This document shows positions 32,579 to 42,100 of a stretch of DNA of 44,122 nt, in pieces. A program made the position numbers and the translations under genes. Under the pieces are notes generated by a model. The model saw nothing but the letters and a program-made list of their open reading frames with translations. It searched no databases and was not told the DNA's origin. The first letter of the stretch is position 1. Each line of letters starts with the position of its first letter. This DNA comes from an uncultured Prevotellaceae bacterium (GTDB lineage Bacteria > Bacteroidota > Bacteroidia > Bacteroidales > Bacteroidaceae): positions 1 through 44,122 of the forward strand of contig CAMVIB010000022.1 in NCBI GenBank assembly GCA_947167455.1, in the 5' to 3' direction.

Positions 32579-32586
32579 TACCTTTG
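32579..32586 (+). promoter_or_regulatory. -7 promoter element at the YjbH-like gene start
   Basis: TACCTTTG fits TAnnTTTG. A start point about 4 nt later would coincide with the GTG at 32590, suggesting a leaderless message, unless translation begins at ATG 32626. Confidence 0.5.
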
Positions 32587-32589
32587 CGC

Positions 32590-33864
32590 GTGAAAAAATT
32601 CTTCCACACACTACTTCGTTGCATAATGTCTATGTGCATAGCACTTGCAGCGGCAAATACATGCCATGCGCAGACAGACGCTGAGAACATGGTAATCAGC
32701 GAATTGCACGATGAAGGGTTCGAGGATATACGTCTTGCCATAACCGGAGACACGCTGTATGCACAACTCGAAGACAGAGCCCACAGAGGCACATTTCGGG
32801 GTGCGGCAACGGCAATAAGGCTTACGGCACAGCGCCATGAGGAACTGCGACATTTCCTGCTGGTGCTCACAGACTACAAGATGCCACAACTCATCGTCCG
32901 CGCCTCCAAGCGTGAAGGAATATGGGACGTGAGCGTGGACAGAGACATGCACGACGTGGTGAGGAGACTCAGCACACACACCGCACACTACCCCTCCACG
33001 GGGAGGCTCGACATCACCGTCTATCCGATGATAAGTCTGGTCAACAACAAGCTCGACCACCTCTTCGATGTCGCGCTGCGCATAGCACCCGCTTTCGCCA
33101 TGACACTATGGCGCGGCAGCAGACTCACTGTGCAACCTATCTTCCCCATCGTGCACAAGCTCGACAAAGATGACCGCAAACGCTTCATACAACTCGGATG
33201 CGTCAACCTCAGCCAGCAGATTGTCTCCACAAAACACTGGAATGTCAGCGCAGCAGTGGGAATGTTCCATCCTGAAACCTACGGCCTGCAAGCCAAAGCG
33301 GCATACCACGTGACACGGACTCTCGACCTGTACGTAGATGGCGGTATCACAGGCGCTGACTTCTACAGCAGAGGAGAGGGATTCGGATTCACCAACCTCG
33401 ACCGCATCAACGTCATGGCAGGGCTCAACTGGTACGAGCCACGCACACGCCTACAGTTCGAAGTCGCTGCCGGACAGTTCCTCTTCGGCGACAGAGGCGG
33501 CAGAGCAGACATCACACGCCACTTCGGCGAATACGCCATCGGCATCTACGGCATATACACCAGCCACGAGACGAACGCAGGATTCCACTTCGCCATACCA
33601 ATGGGTGGCAAACGCCAGAAACGTAACGGAGCCGTGAGACTCAGACTTCCCGAATACTTCGACCTCGAGTACAGTATGGTGTCATGGTTCAAATACTACT
33701 ACAAGCGTATGGGACAGTCCTACAGGACACAGCCCGACCAAAACCATGCAGCGCGCTTCTGGCAGCCAGCGTATATCGAGGAATACGTACGCCGCACACT
33801 CAACGAAGGCTTCGACCTGCGCGCGACAGACAAACCTACACTTCAAGACAAAAACAAACACTAA
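32590..33864 (+). CDS. YjbH-like outer membrane beta-barrel protein
   Basis: A 424-residue secreted barrel. With GTG 32590 it begins (M)KKFFHTLLRCIMSMCIALAA, a signal peptide ending near CHAQ. Internal features resemble the YjbH exopolysaccharide-export family: GVNLSQQIVS-like strands, FGFTNLDRINVMAGLNWYEP, QFLFGDRGGRADITRHFGEY and ETNAGFHFAIPMGG. The upstream neighbour is a sugar-transferase-like gene and the downstream one a surface lipoprotein, consistent with a role in surface polysaccharide. TTG 32584 overlaps the -7 element and is unlikely as a start; ATG 32626 is the other option. The family match is from memory of its motifs and is moderately secure. Confidence 0.7.
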   Translation: MKKFFHTLLRCIMSMCIALAAANTCHAQTDAENMVISELHDEGFEDIRLAITGDTLYAQLEDRAHRGTFRGAATAIRLTAQRHEELRHFLLVLTDYKMPQLIVRASKREGIWDVSVDRDMHDVVRRLSTHTAHYPSTGRLDITVYPMISLVNNKLDHLFDVALRIAPAFAMTLWRGSRLTVQPIFPIVHKLDKDDRKRFIQLGCVNLSQQIVSTKHWNVSAAVGMFHPETYGLQAKAAYHVTRTLDLYVDGGITGADFYSRGEGFGFTNLDRINVMAGLNWYEPRTRLQFEVAAGQFLFGDRGGRADITRHFGEYAIGIYGIYTSHETNAGFHFAIPMGGKRQKRNGAVRLRLPEYFDLEYSMVSWFKYYYKRMGQSYRTQPDQNHAARFWQPAYIEEYVRRTLNEGFDLRATDKPTLQDKNKH

Positions 33865-33895
33865 TTATTAACCCTTTTTTCAACAATCAACAAAA

Positions 33896-34402
33896 ATGAA
33901 AAAGTTTCTTCTTTCTCTGGGTCTAATGGCCACTGTACTCGGTGCAGCAACATTCACATCCTGCAAGGATGATCCTGAACCCACACAGTCCAAGACAGCT
34001 ACCGTGAACAACACAGCAGCTCTCAACACCCTTGCTTCTCAGCTCAGCGGTCAGAACGCTACCGTCACCAAGGAAGGTGAGACCATCAAGGTCGTTACCA
34101 CCGACGCCAGCGGACAGCAGACCACCACGACCTACGCTTATGTCTATAAGGTAGATGGCGAGACCTACACCACAACAGCTGCCCTTCAGGCTGCACTCGC
34201 CGGCAAGACCGGCGTCGTCACCGTCACAACAGCCCTGCTGAGAAATGGTGAGGAGATCGCTACACGCGACACCAACATCACCATCTCTGAGAACGGTACT
34301 ACCACGGGTAACATCGTTGCTCCTACAACGACCTCTGCTACTGCCAACATTCCGTACACAATCGCTCCTCAGGGAAGCCACTCTGGCGGTAAAACCAACT
34401 AA
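33896..34402 (+). CDS. Thr-rich small lipoprotein, probably surface exposed
   Basis: I do not recognise the family. MKKFLLSLGLMATVLGAATF followed by TSCKDD gives a lipobox with Cys23; the Lys-Asp-Asp directly after it resembles the Bacteroidetes lipoprotein export signal, so surface display is likely. The mature 146 residues are rich in Thr, Ala and Asn, with beta-strand-like repeats (TTTTYAYVYKVDGETYTTTA). The codon pattern differs from its neighbours, being much less GC-biased at third positions, which suggests high expression. It starts 31 bp after the YjbH-like gene; a strong hairpin follows at 34470-34498. Confidence 0.8.
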   Translation: MKKFLLSLGLMATVLGAATFTSCKDDPEPTQSKTATVNNTAALNTLASQLSGQNATVTKEGETIKVVTTDASGQQTTTTYAYVYKVDGETYTTTAALQAALAGKTGVVTVTTALLRNGEEIATRDTNITISENGTTTGNIVAPTTTSATANIPYTIAPQGSHSGGKTN

Positions 34403-34469
34403 TCCACCCGCAGACAAACGATGAGGTTTAGGCATACGACCTGACATCATCAGCAAGTCATAATCTATG

Positions 34470-34498
34470 AGGCACGACTCCTACATGGAGCCGTGCCT
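34470..34498 (+). terminator. Probable terminator after the Thr-rich lipoprotein gene
   Basis: AGGCACGACTCC (34470-34481) pairs with GGAGCCGTGCCT (34487-34498) with one mismatch and a 5-nt loop. It lies 67 bp after the stop. The following sequence TCGTGTATTAT is only moderately T-rich. Confidence 0.6.
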
Positions 34499-34630
34499 TC
34501 GTGTATTATAACGACGTACCTTATTCAAGTTCCGAAATCTGTATCATCAAATACTTCCTTGATATCATTTCGCCAAGCCTCACTCGGGACTTGCACCCGT
34601 CAGATTATGCCCATGTCGGGCGAATACGAA

Positions 34631-34664
34631 ATCACGCCCGGTCCTATGATGGGCCGGGCGTGAT
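34631..34664. terminator. 11-bp GC-rich hairpin between convergent genes
   Basis: ATCACGCCCGG (34631-34641) and CCGGGCGTGAT (34654-34664) pair perfectly around a 12-nt loop. It lies 80 bp beyond the ilvC stop on that gene's strand and could end both transcripts. It lacks a clear T-run, so the terminator call is tentative. Confidence 0.5.
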
Positions 34665-34743
34665 GTGGAATTAGCTGTCAAGCAACAGCGATGACGGCAA
34701 AGCGGTCTGGCGGCCGCGATGACCGTCAACCGCTTGTCACAAA

Positions 34744-35787
34744 TCAGTTGTTCTCAGGACGCAGCTGACGGACGACGGCCGCCGTGCGCCACATCTCGCT
34801 CTCGCGCAGTGCAGCAAGTTCCTTTTCAAGACCCTCTCGGTAGCCAGGTTTGGAGTTGCTGTCGATGCTGATCTGAGCTTCATGACCGCTCTTCACGCTG
34901 GCATAGAGCTTCTCTACGACGGGCTTGATGGCATCGTGGAAGGGTCCCATCCAATCGAGGGCGCCACGCTGTGCTGTAGTGCTACAGTTAGCATACATCC
35001 AATCCATTCCCTTGGCAGCGAAGAGAGGCATGAGACTCTGTGTCAGCTCCTCCACCGTCTCGTTGAAAGCCTCAGAGGGTGTGTGGCCGTTCTCACGCAG
35101 GACCTCGTACTGTGCCAGGAGCAGACCTTGGATGGCACCCATCAGCGAGCCGCGCTCACCGGTGAGGTCTGAGGTGGCCTCGCGTTGGAAGGTCGTCTCG
35201 AAGAGGTAGCCCGATCCGATGCCGATACCGAATGCGAGAACTTTCTCGAGAGCCTTGCCGCTGGCATCTTGATAAATGGCATAGCTGCTGTTGAGGCCTC
35301 GGCCTTCGAGGAACATGGTGCGGAGGCTTGTGCCGCTGCCCTTGGGAGCCACCATGATGACATCGATGTCGGCAGGAGGCACCACGCCGGTGCGGTCATT
35401 CCAGGTGATGGCGAAGCCATGGCTGAAATACAACGTCTTACCTGCCGTGAGGTGAGGTTTGATCTTTGGCCACAGCTGCATCTGTGCGGCATCGGAGAGC
35501 AACAGACATACGATGGTGCCGCGCTCGGCAGCCTCCTCGAGCGAGAAGAGAGTCTCGCCGGGGACCCATCCGTCGGCAACGGCCTTCTCGTAGGTCTTGC
35601 CCTCGCGCTGTCCTACGATGACGTTAAAGCCATTGTCGCGAAGGTTGCAAGCCTGACCGGGGCCCTGAACGCCATATCCAAGGACGGCTATCGTTTCGTT
35701 CTTCAGCACCTCGCGTGCCTTCTCAAGAGGAAATTCTTCGCGGGTCATCACTTCCTCGATGACGCCGCCGAAATTCATTTTTGCCAT
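34744..35787 (-). CDS. ilvC: Ketol-acid reductoisomerase
   Basis: IlvC isomerises and reduces acetolactate or acetohydroxybutyrate with NAD(P)H in valine, leucine and isoleucine synthesis. The Rossmann motif is IAVLGYGVQGPGQACNLRDN (~33-52); then APKGSGTSLRTMFLEGRGLN, the metal-binding block EATSDLTGERGSLMGAIQGL and ETVEELTQSLMPLFAAKGMD. The 347-residue length fits the class I enzyme of Bacteroidetes. A TAACTTTG element lies ~57 bp upstream. The gene stands alone here; ilvD, ilvB and ilvN are not in the window. Confidence 0.97.
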   Translation of the reverse strand: MAKMNFGGVIEEVMTREEFPLEKAREVLKNETIAVLGYGVQGPGQACNLRDNGFNVIVGQREGKTYEKAVADGWVPGETLFSLEEAAERGTIVCLLLSDAAQMQLWPKIKPHLTAGKTLYFSHGFAITWNDRTGVVPPADIDVIMVAPKGSGTSLRTMFLEGRGLNSSYAIYQDASGKALEKVLAFGIGIGSGYLFETTFQREATSDLTGERGSLMGAIQGLLLAQYEVLRENGHTPSEAFNETVEELTQSLMPLFAAKGMDWMYANCSTTAQRGALDWMGPFHDAIKPVVEKLYASVKSGHEAQISIDSNSKPGYREGLEKELAALRESEMWRTAAVVRQLRPENN

Positions 35788-35843
35788 GTGACTTTTATGT
35801 GTTTATGGGGTTGAGAAATAAAATCATAGTAACGTTGCGTGCG

Positions 35844-35851
35844 CAAAGTTA
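35844..35851 (-). promoter_or_regulatory. -7 promoter element of ilvC
   Basis: TAACTTTG on the minus strand fits TAnnTTTG and gives a leader of about 53 nt before the ATG at 35787. No leader peptide or attenuator was recognised. Confidence 0.55.
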
Positions 35852-35953
35852 GGCAAAATAACACAGGAATGCCACACTTAGCGTCAATATTTTCAGCGAG
35901 AGCGGCATTTTGTTGACATTTGTTGATTCCCGACGGTCCTGAGGAGCCGAAAG

Positions 35954-38929
35954 TCAGTCCTGTTTCCGCCCTCGGACGCTGATGCACCGCCCCTCGGTGA
36001 GATAGACTCCCGGACTCAGCACGATGCGTTGCGCCGATGTTGCCACCCTGCGCCCGGCAAGGTCATAGACGGTGGCCTTTGTGGCTGTCTGCGAGCTGTC
36101 AGTGAGAGTGGCGTGTCCATTCCCGACGACTGCATTTGCTATGCCGCCCACGAAGTCGAAAGCCACTACGGCATAGCTCGGACACTCGTCCGTGGCAAGC
36201 AGGTATGCGCGGAACGGCAGCATGGCAGCATCGCTGTACTCAAACTGTGTGCCGGCGCTGTTGATGCCGAAGCAGTCGCGAGCGGAGCGACGGCGGGCAT
36301 AGCTGCCGTAGAAGGTAAAAAGCACCTTGTCGATCTGCGGCTGTAGCGTGGCAGATACGGCGGCATTCCCGCCCTCGAAACGAAGTGGCCTGTTGGTGAG
36401 GTCGGCATGTCTGCCCCACTCGCTGTCGAGCACAGCGATGAGATAAGGTGTGTTGGCCTGCATGGCCTCTGCGTGGGTGAAGTGGACCTGGCCATCGTCC
36501 TCACCGCAGAACGCCATCACCCAGAAGCGCTTGCCATGGTCGCCGTTGCTGCGGAACCAGTCGAGCTGTGTCGCCACGCCGTCGATGTCGGCAGTGACGG
36601 TGCTCACGTCGAAAGGCAGCACTATCGATGTCCAGCCGCCGCCGTGACGGCTGTAGCCGGTGGCGAAGGTGCGTGTGTAGCTCACTCGTGATGCCGTGAA
36701 GTCAACAGGCGTGCCGAAGGGATAGCCATCAGTGAGGCGCAGCTCGCTGCAACGGCCGTTGCACACTATGTTTGGCGCGCCGGAGGGCGCTGTCTGCCCC
36801 TGCGAGATGACGATGATGGTGTTGGGGTTCCCTACCGTCACGCCCTGCACGCCCTGCACTCCTCTGAGGTCTGCTGCGACGATGTCTGCGCCAAGCGTCA
36901 GGTGCGAGCCCAGAGGCAGCGACGATGTCGTGCCGTCGGCATGATAGGCCATTGCTCCGGCCTGCAGCGTGCATACGTCATCCCAGCCGTTGGTCTGGGC
37001 TATGCCGTCGGCCATGATGAAAGGCATGTAAGATCCTGGAGCGAGACCCGTGATGCTGAAGGTGAAGCTGCACTCCTCGCCTGCCGGCACATGGATGTGA
37101 AACTCCTCAGTGGTGAGGTAGCCGTAGGTGTTCTGGCCGGCAGGACAGAAATACCACACCATGCTCACATCGTCGTCGAAGTCGAGTGTGCTGTTGTCGT
37201 TGCGCACCGTGAAGTGCCCGCCTATGGCATCGCCACGCAAGGTGTTGGTTCCGCTGCTGCCGTCATAGCGTATGCAGAGGAAATTCATGTCGTTGAGCGG
37301 GGCCGACATGTTCTCGTCAACGTCGAACCGGAATTGCGCGAAGCTGCCGTCGGTGCGTGTGAGGTCTGTCCACAGGCTCAGTGAGAGCGTAGTGGCGACG
37401 TCGGAGACGAGTCGGAACGTCACCTCCGCAACTCCGCCGGCAGGTATGCTGATATGCTGTCCTGACGATGTGCCGTAGCCGTCGTATGGTATGAAGTCGT
37501 TGCCGTTTTGCAGGAAGAGCTGCCCGGCAAAGGCATCGCCGTTGTTGCGCACGCGGCACGTCAGCTCAAAGGGCTTGCCCGCCACGGCCCGCCCCGCCGT
37601 GACGTCACAGCTCACGAGTTCGAGGTCTGCCGGTGCCGAAGCATCGTCGGCCGTCACGGTGTCAACATAAGGACGTGCGCTGTCGTCAGGCCAGATACCG
37701 ATGATGGCATCCTGATGCATGGTGTAGCCATCGGCAGTGGCACTGGCACCTATGCCACTGCGGCTGTCGGGGTTGAGGACAGACAGTGCATAGAAACCGT
37801 CGCTGTCACCACCCCACCCCCAGTTGACGTGGAAGAAGCCGCTGCCGTCATAGCCGTCGATGACGAAGGCGTGGCCTCCGCCGCTCGACTGTCCGCCATA
37901 GAGCACGGGGCGTCCGTTTGCCACTTCGAGATACATGAGCGTGAGCCACTGCTCGTAGGAATAGTCGTTGTGAGCGAGGTAGCGGACGGAGGAGGCGTAG
38001 CCGAAATAGTCGCGCAGCGCGGAGGCTGCCATACGCAGCACGGCGCCGGAGGCGACAGAATGGTACCATGTCTCAACGGCCACGCCACAGGCCAGCATCA
38101 GCTGTGCCACGGCTTCCTCGCTGCCGTCATTGAGCGAGGCATTGACGTCATAGCTGGCGCGCATACGGCTCCAGTCGAAGCGTGTGCCGGCAGCCACCGC
38201 AGGACCTGCGACATAGCTGCTGCCGACGTCGTAACCTCCGTGAACGGCCTGCACGAGAGTTGCACGCGGCCACTCGTGGAACTTCATCACCTGGGCCATG
38301 GCCGTTGCCACGCACCCCGTGACGCTGCGACGCCCCGTGACGGATGTGGGGCACAGCAGGTTGTAGGGATGACCCTGGTTCCATACGGTGGTGAGCAGAC
38401 CGCTCACGAAGCGGCGCGAGCGGTGCCTGACCGACATCTGCGGCACGCCGCCGCTATCCTCCGCAGGCGCGACATCACTCCGTGCCGATGCGGCCGGAGG
38501 TGGCACGGTGGCGGGGGCACGTCGCCGACGCTGAAGCCATGCCACCTCATCGGCATAGCCTTTGAGCCATGCCTTGAGACTGGGCGGCAGGTTGGCGGGG
38601 TCGATGCTACCCTTATCAGCATAGGCGAGTATGGGCAGCATGGCGTCGTCGCCACTGGCGATGACGAAGCCGCCTCCCGCACCGACGTTGAACACATAGT
38701 AGGGTTCGACGTCGGTGCGGGAGGCGGCCGTGGTGACGACGGCACGGATGTCGTTACGGCTCACAGGTCCGGCTGCACGTCCCGACAGGAACTCGCAGAC
38801 ACGGCCCCGGGCTGCCTCGCGGCTTATTGGTGCCGCAGCAGCCAGGGTTGCCATGAGCAGCAGGGTCAGTGTCAGTGACTCTCTCATGCCGTGGCAAAGG
38901 CGGAGTCCTTCTCGTGTCAACGCGCTCAT
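35954..38929 (-). CDS. Peptidase C10 family (streptopain/interpain-like) protease 2
   Basis: A secreted cysteine protease of 991 residues. The signal region ends near LLLMATLAAAAP (~34); a Spi-type propeptide follows (~35-135) with EPYYVFNVGAGGGFVIASGD. The catalytic domain has Cys206 in SVTGCVATAMAQVMKFHEWP and His353 in GGHAFVIDGYDGSGFFHVNW. The C-terminal ~500 residues are Ig-like beta domains ending in VYDLAGRRVATS and GVYLTEGRC. ATG 38929 overlaps the stop of the small peptide gene as ATGA, supporting this start; ATG 38887 would give a shorter signal peptide. It is a paralogue of the protease at 39158-42349 and appears to be in its operon. The substrate is unknown; relatives degrade host proteins. 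Confidence 0.93.
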   Translation of the reverse strand: MSALTREGLRLCHGMRESLTLTLLLMATLAAAAPISREAARGRVCEFLSGRAAGPVSRNDIRAVVTTAASRTDVEPYYVFNVGAGGGFVIASGDDAMLPILAYADKGSIDPANLPPSLKAWLKGYADEVAWLQRRRRAPATVPPPAASARSDVAPAEDSGGVPQMSVRHRSRRFVSGLLTTVWNQGHPYNLLCPTSVTGRRSVTGCVATAMAQVMKFHEWPRATLVQAVHGGYDVGSSYVAGPAVAAGTRFDWSRMRASYDVNASLNDGSEEAVAQLMLACGVAVETWYHSVASGAVLRMAASALRDYFGYASSVRYLAHNDYSYEQWLTLMYLEVANGRPVLYGGQSSGGGHAFVIDGYDGSGFFHVNWGWGGDSDGFYALSVLNPDSRSGIGASATADGYTMHQDAIIGIWPDDSARPYVDTVTADDASAPADLELVSCDVTAGRAVAGKPFELTCRVRNNGDAFAGQLFLQNGNDFIPYDGYGTSSGQHISIPAGGVAEVTFRLVSDVATTLSLSLWTDLTRTDGSFAQFRFDVDENMSAPLNDMNFLCIRYDGSSGTNTLRGDAIGGHFTVRNDNSTLDFDDDVSMVWYFCPAGQNTYGYLTTEEFHIHVPAGEECSFTFSITGLAPGSYMPFIMADGIAQTNGWDDVCTLQAGAMAYHADGTTSSLPLGSHLTLGADIVAADLRGVQGVQGVTVGNPNTIIVISQGQTAPSGAPNIVCNGRCSELRLTDGYPFGTPVDFTASRVSYTRTFATGYSRHGGGWTSIVLPFDVSTVTADIDGVATQLDWFRSNGDHGKRFWVMAFCGEDDGQVHFTHAEAMQANTPYLIAVLDSEWGRHADLTNRPLRFEGGNAAVSATLQPQIDKVLFTFYGSYARRRSARDCFGINSAGTQFEYSDAAMLPFRAYLLATDECPSYAVVAFDFVGGIANAVVGNGHATLTDSSQTATKATVYDLAGRRVATSAQRIVLSPGVYLTEGRCISVRGRKQD

Positions 38930-39111
38930 TCGAAACTGCTATCCCAGAGCCCGGAGGTGTCGAAATGTGCATCTTCCTTGACCGACGAGGGGCCGGTGGG
39001 TGTCACGGGTTCAGACGGCAGGTTGGAGCCCTGGGACGTGGGGTTGAACATCAGGGTGTCGCCCTGGAGGGCAACTGTCGTGAGTGACGGAGCTACATAT
39101 TTCGTCTTCAT
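38926..39111 (-). CDS. Small 61-residue peptide between two C10 proteases
   Basis: The start MKTKYVAPSLTTVALQGDTL is of a type seen in many short Bacteroidales ORFs (MK-K-Y--P---------L), and the end HFDTSGLWDSSFE is acidic and aromatic. There is no signal peptide or transmembrane helix. It starts 46 bp after the stop of protease 1, and its TGA overlaps the ATG of protease 2 (ATGA at 38926-38929), so the three are probably co-transcribed and the last two coupled. It does not resemble the lipocalin-like inhibitors described beside some Bacteroides C10 proteases. Its function is unknown; a chaperone, inhibitor or secreted-peptide role is speculation. Confidence 0.7.
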   Translation of the reverse strand: MKTKYVAPSLTTVALQGDTLMFNPTSQGSNLPSEPVTPTGPSSVKEDAHFDTSGLWDSSFE

Positions 39112-39157
39112 TGCATTATCTTTTCTTTGTGATGATGGTCGTGGCGTGGCAAAGTAT

Positions 39158-42100
39158 TCATAGCTTCACCTTTTTGCCGCCTACGACATATATGCCACGG
39201 CTGAGGCGCTGCGACTGACGCATGGTGCCCACACGACGCCCGCTGAGGTCATAGACATCGGCATCGGGGCTTACGCCATCGGCGGGAAGTGGCAGCGTGC
39301 CTATAGCATTGGCCGTGCCACCCACGAGACCTATGTTCATGACATCGTAATACAACCCTTCGTTGGAAAGGAAATATGCGCGGAAAGGCTCCGTGGCGCC
39401 GGTGCTGCGCACGAAGGCAGCACCCTGATAGTCGAGCTTGTAGAAGTCGTCGGCGGGTGTGGCGGGGATGTAGGTGCCTGACATTCTGAAACGCTGGCCC
39501 ATGACCATGGGTCTTGCGGCAGGATTGACATACGCGTCAGCGCCCTCGAAGAGCATGGGTGTTGAAGTGAGGTCGGCACCGCTGCCCCATTCGCCGTTCG
39601 GCACGGCGATGATGTATGGCGTGTCGGCCTTCATCTCACGGGCATGGCCAAAGTTGACGACACCACCCTCCTCGTAGGCAAAGCCCATGACCCAGAAGTG
39701 CTTGCCGGTATCGACATCGGTACGGAACCAGTCTATAGGATAGTATTGACCTTGGAACTCGGCCTTGACGCTGCCGACGCTGAAGGGCAGCACTACGGTT
39801 GTCCATCCGCCGCCATTACGGCCGTAGCCGGTGGCGAAGGTGCGTTTGTATGTCACCTTACGGGCGGTAAAAGCCACACGTGGCGCAAAGGGATAGCCGT
39901 CCTCGAGCACGAGCTCCTCGCAGACGCCGCCACGCACGATGTTCGTGGTGCCTGCGGGCATCTCGGCGGCATCGCCGATGTAGAACAAGGTGTTTGGGTT
40001 TGCGGGGTTTACGCTTCTCACGCCGCTGACGCTTGAGAGATCGACAGATGTGACGTTCTCATCTAAGTTGATGTCTGGCGCGACGCTCAATGATATGGTG
40101 CTGCCGTCGGCATAGCAGACCGTGATGCCGCTCAGGAGCGTACAGATGTCGGCATAGTTGTTACGCAGGGCGGCGCCCTGCACTATGACAGTGGGCCAGT
40201 AGTCGTAGCCGGACTCCAGGCCAGTGACTTCGAAGGGTATGTCCACGGTGGCGTTGGGAGCGATGCTGACGGCTATGTCATCACGATGATGGAAGGGATA
40301 TGATCCTGATGAGGAGTTGCTCTGACGATAGTACCATTGTAATGTCACGTCGCCCTCGAAGGTCTCTGTGGCGTGTGAGTTCTTCATTGTCACGTGGCCT
40401 TTTATGGCCGACCCGTAGATTTCATGACCGGCATTGCTGTTGTCGTAGGCAAGGTCTGTGACGGCGAGGCTCGAGGCCGTGATAGCCGGTGTGGTGACAG
40501 TGACGTTGATGTCGCCGAGCTTTTCTATGAGACTGCCACTCTCCGTTATCCACAGGCCAAGGGTGTAATCGCCGGCATCGAGGCCCTGGATCCAGAAGCT
40601 CACAGGGCGCGTCTCCCCCTCGCGTATGGTGATGCCCGTGGCACCGACATTGTAGTTGCTGCTGCCCGATGTCCAGATCACATTGAGACTGCCATAGAAC
40701 TCATCGCCCGACGACTCTATGTCACACACCACCTCGAAGGTCTGACCGGCGATGGCGCGCCCCACGACGCGAGCATCCTTGAGGGTCACGGTGCGTATGT
40801 TGTTGTAGTGGTCGGTGAGCGTCACCGTGCCGTTGACCACCGTGGCCAGGACATACTGCTTCCTGGCATCCAGCGAGGTGTGCCAGACATCGTCCGACGG
40901 GGTCTTGCTCACCGGCACAATCTTGTATGTGCCGTCGGCAAGGTTCAGGCTGCCCACGTCGAGTGTCAATGCACTGAGGCCGCTGTTGTTTTCGAGGTCG
41001 TTGAAGGTGTGGTAGGTCCACAGATGTTCCACGGTGCCGTCGTCCCTGACATATCCGTAGCCCAGGGAGAAGGTCTGTGCCGAGCCTGTCCTGTTCCAGA
41101 TGGCAGAGCTGATGGTGGTGCCGCTGACGCTGACAGAGGCCGTAGTCATCTGCACGACGTCGGCCACGGGGTCCGCTGCCGTCTCGCCGGTGTAAGGCCG
41201 GTCGGGGTCGTCGGGCCATATGCCTATCACGGCATCCTGACTTATGGCATAGCCGTCCTTCGTGCCGCCCGACCCTATGCCGCTGGTGTTGTAGGGGTTG
41301 AGCACGGAGAGGGCGAAATATCCGTCGCTGTCGCCGCCCCAGCCCCAGTTGACGTGGAAGAGCCCGGCACCGTCGTAGCCGTCGATGACGAAGGCGTGCC
41401 CTCCCCCGCTCGACTGTCCGCCATAGAGCACGGGACGCCCGTCGGCAACCTCCTTATATATCAATGTGAGCCAGGGGTCATATTCGTAATCGGCACGGCT
41501 GACATACTTCACCGTGGAGCCGTAGTTGAAATAGGTGGTGAGGGCAGAGGCCGCGCTGTTCAGCGTGGCAGACGAGCCGCCGGTGCTGCCCGGGCCATAC
41601 TGCATCTCCACGGAGACTCCGCAGGCCAGCATGAGCATTGCCACGGCCTCCTCGCTGCCATCGTTGATCCTCTCGTTGTTGTTGTAGTAAGTGTTCATCT
41701 GAGTCCAGTTGAACACAGTCCCGGCATTCACCGTATTGCCTGCTTCAGCATTTCGCACCGCATAGCCGCCGGGAATCGCCTTCTGCAACTCGCCACGCGG
41801 CCACTCATGGTATTTCATCACCTGGGCCATGGCCGTGGCGACGCATCCCGTGACACAGCCCTCGGGGCAGTATTTGTTGTAGGGATAGTCCTGGTTCCAG
41901 CTCGTGGCGATGAGCGTCGGCACATACTCCTTAGTGCTCACCAGAGCCTCGGCACGACGGCGGGCGCCGGCGGCGCCGTCCTCGTCGCTGCGCTGCAGCA
42001 GCATCACCTCATCGGCCATGCCGGCAAGCCAAAGGCGCATGTTGCCGGGCAGGCGGGCGGCATCGAAGCTGCCATGACCGGTGTAACCGAGGATGGGCTG

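Noticed and set aside
37508..38878. A 456-codon plus-strand open frame opposite C10 protease 2
   Set aside because: It is antisense to the propeptide and catalytic region of the protease and has composition typical of shadow frames (many His, Val and Gly).
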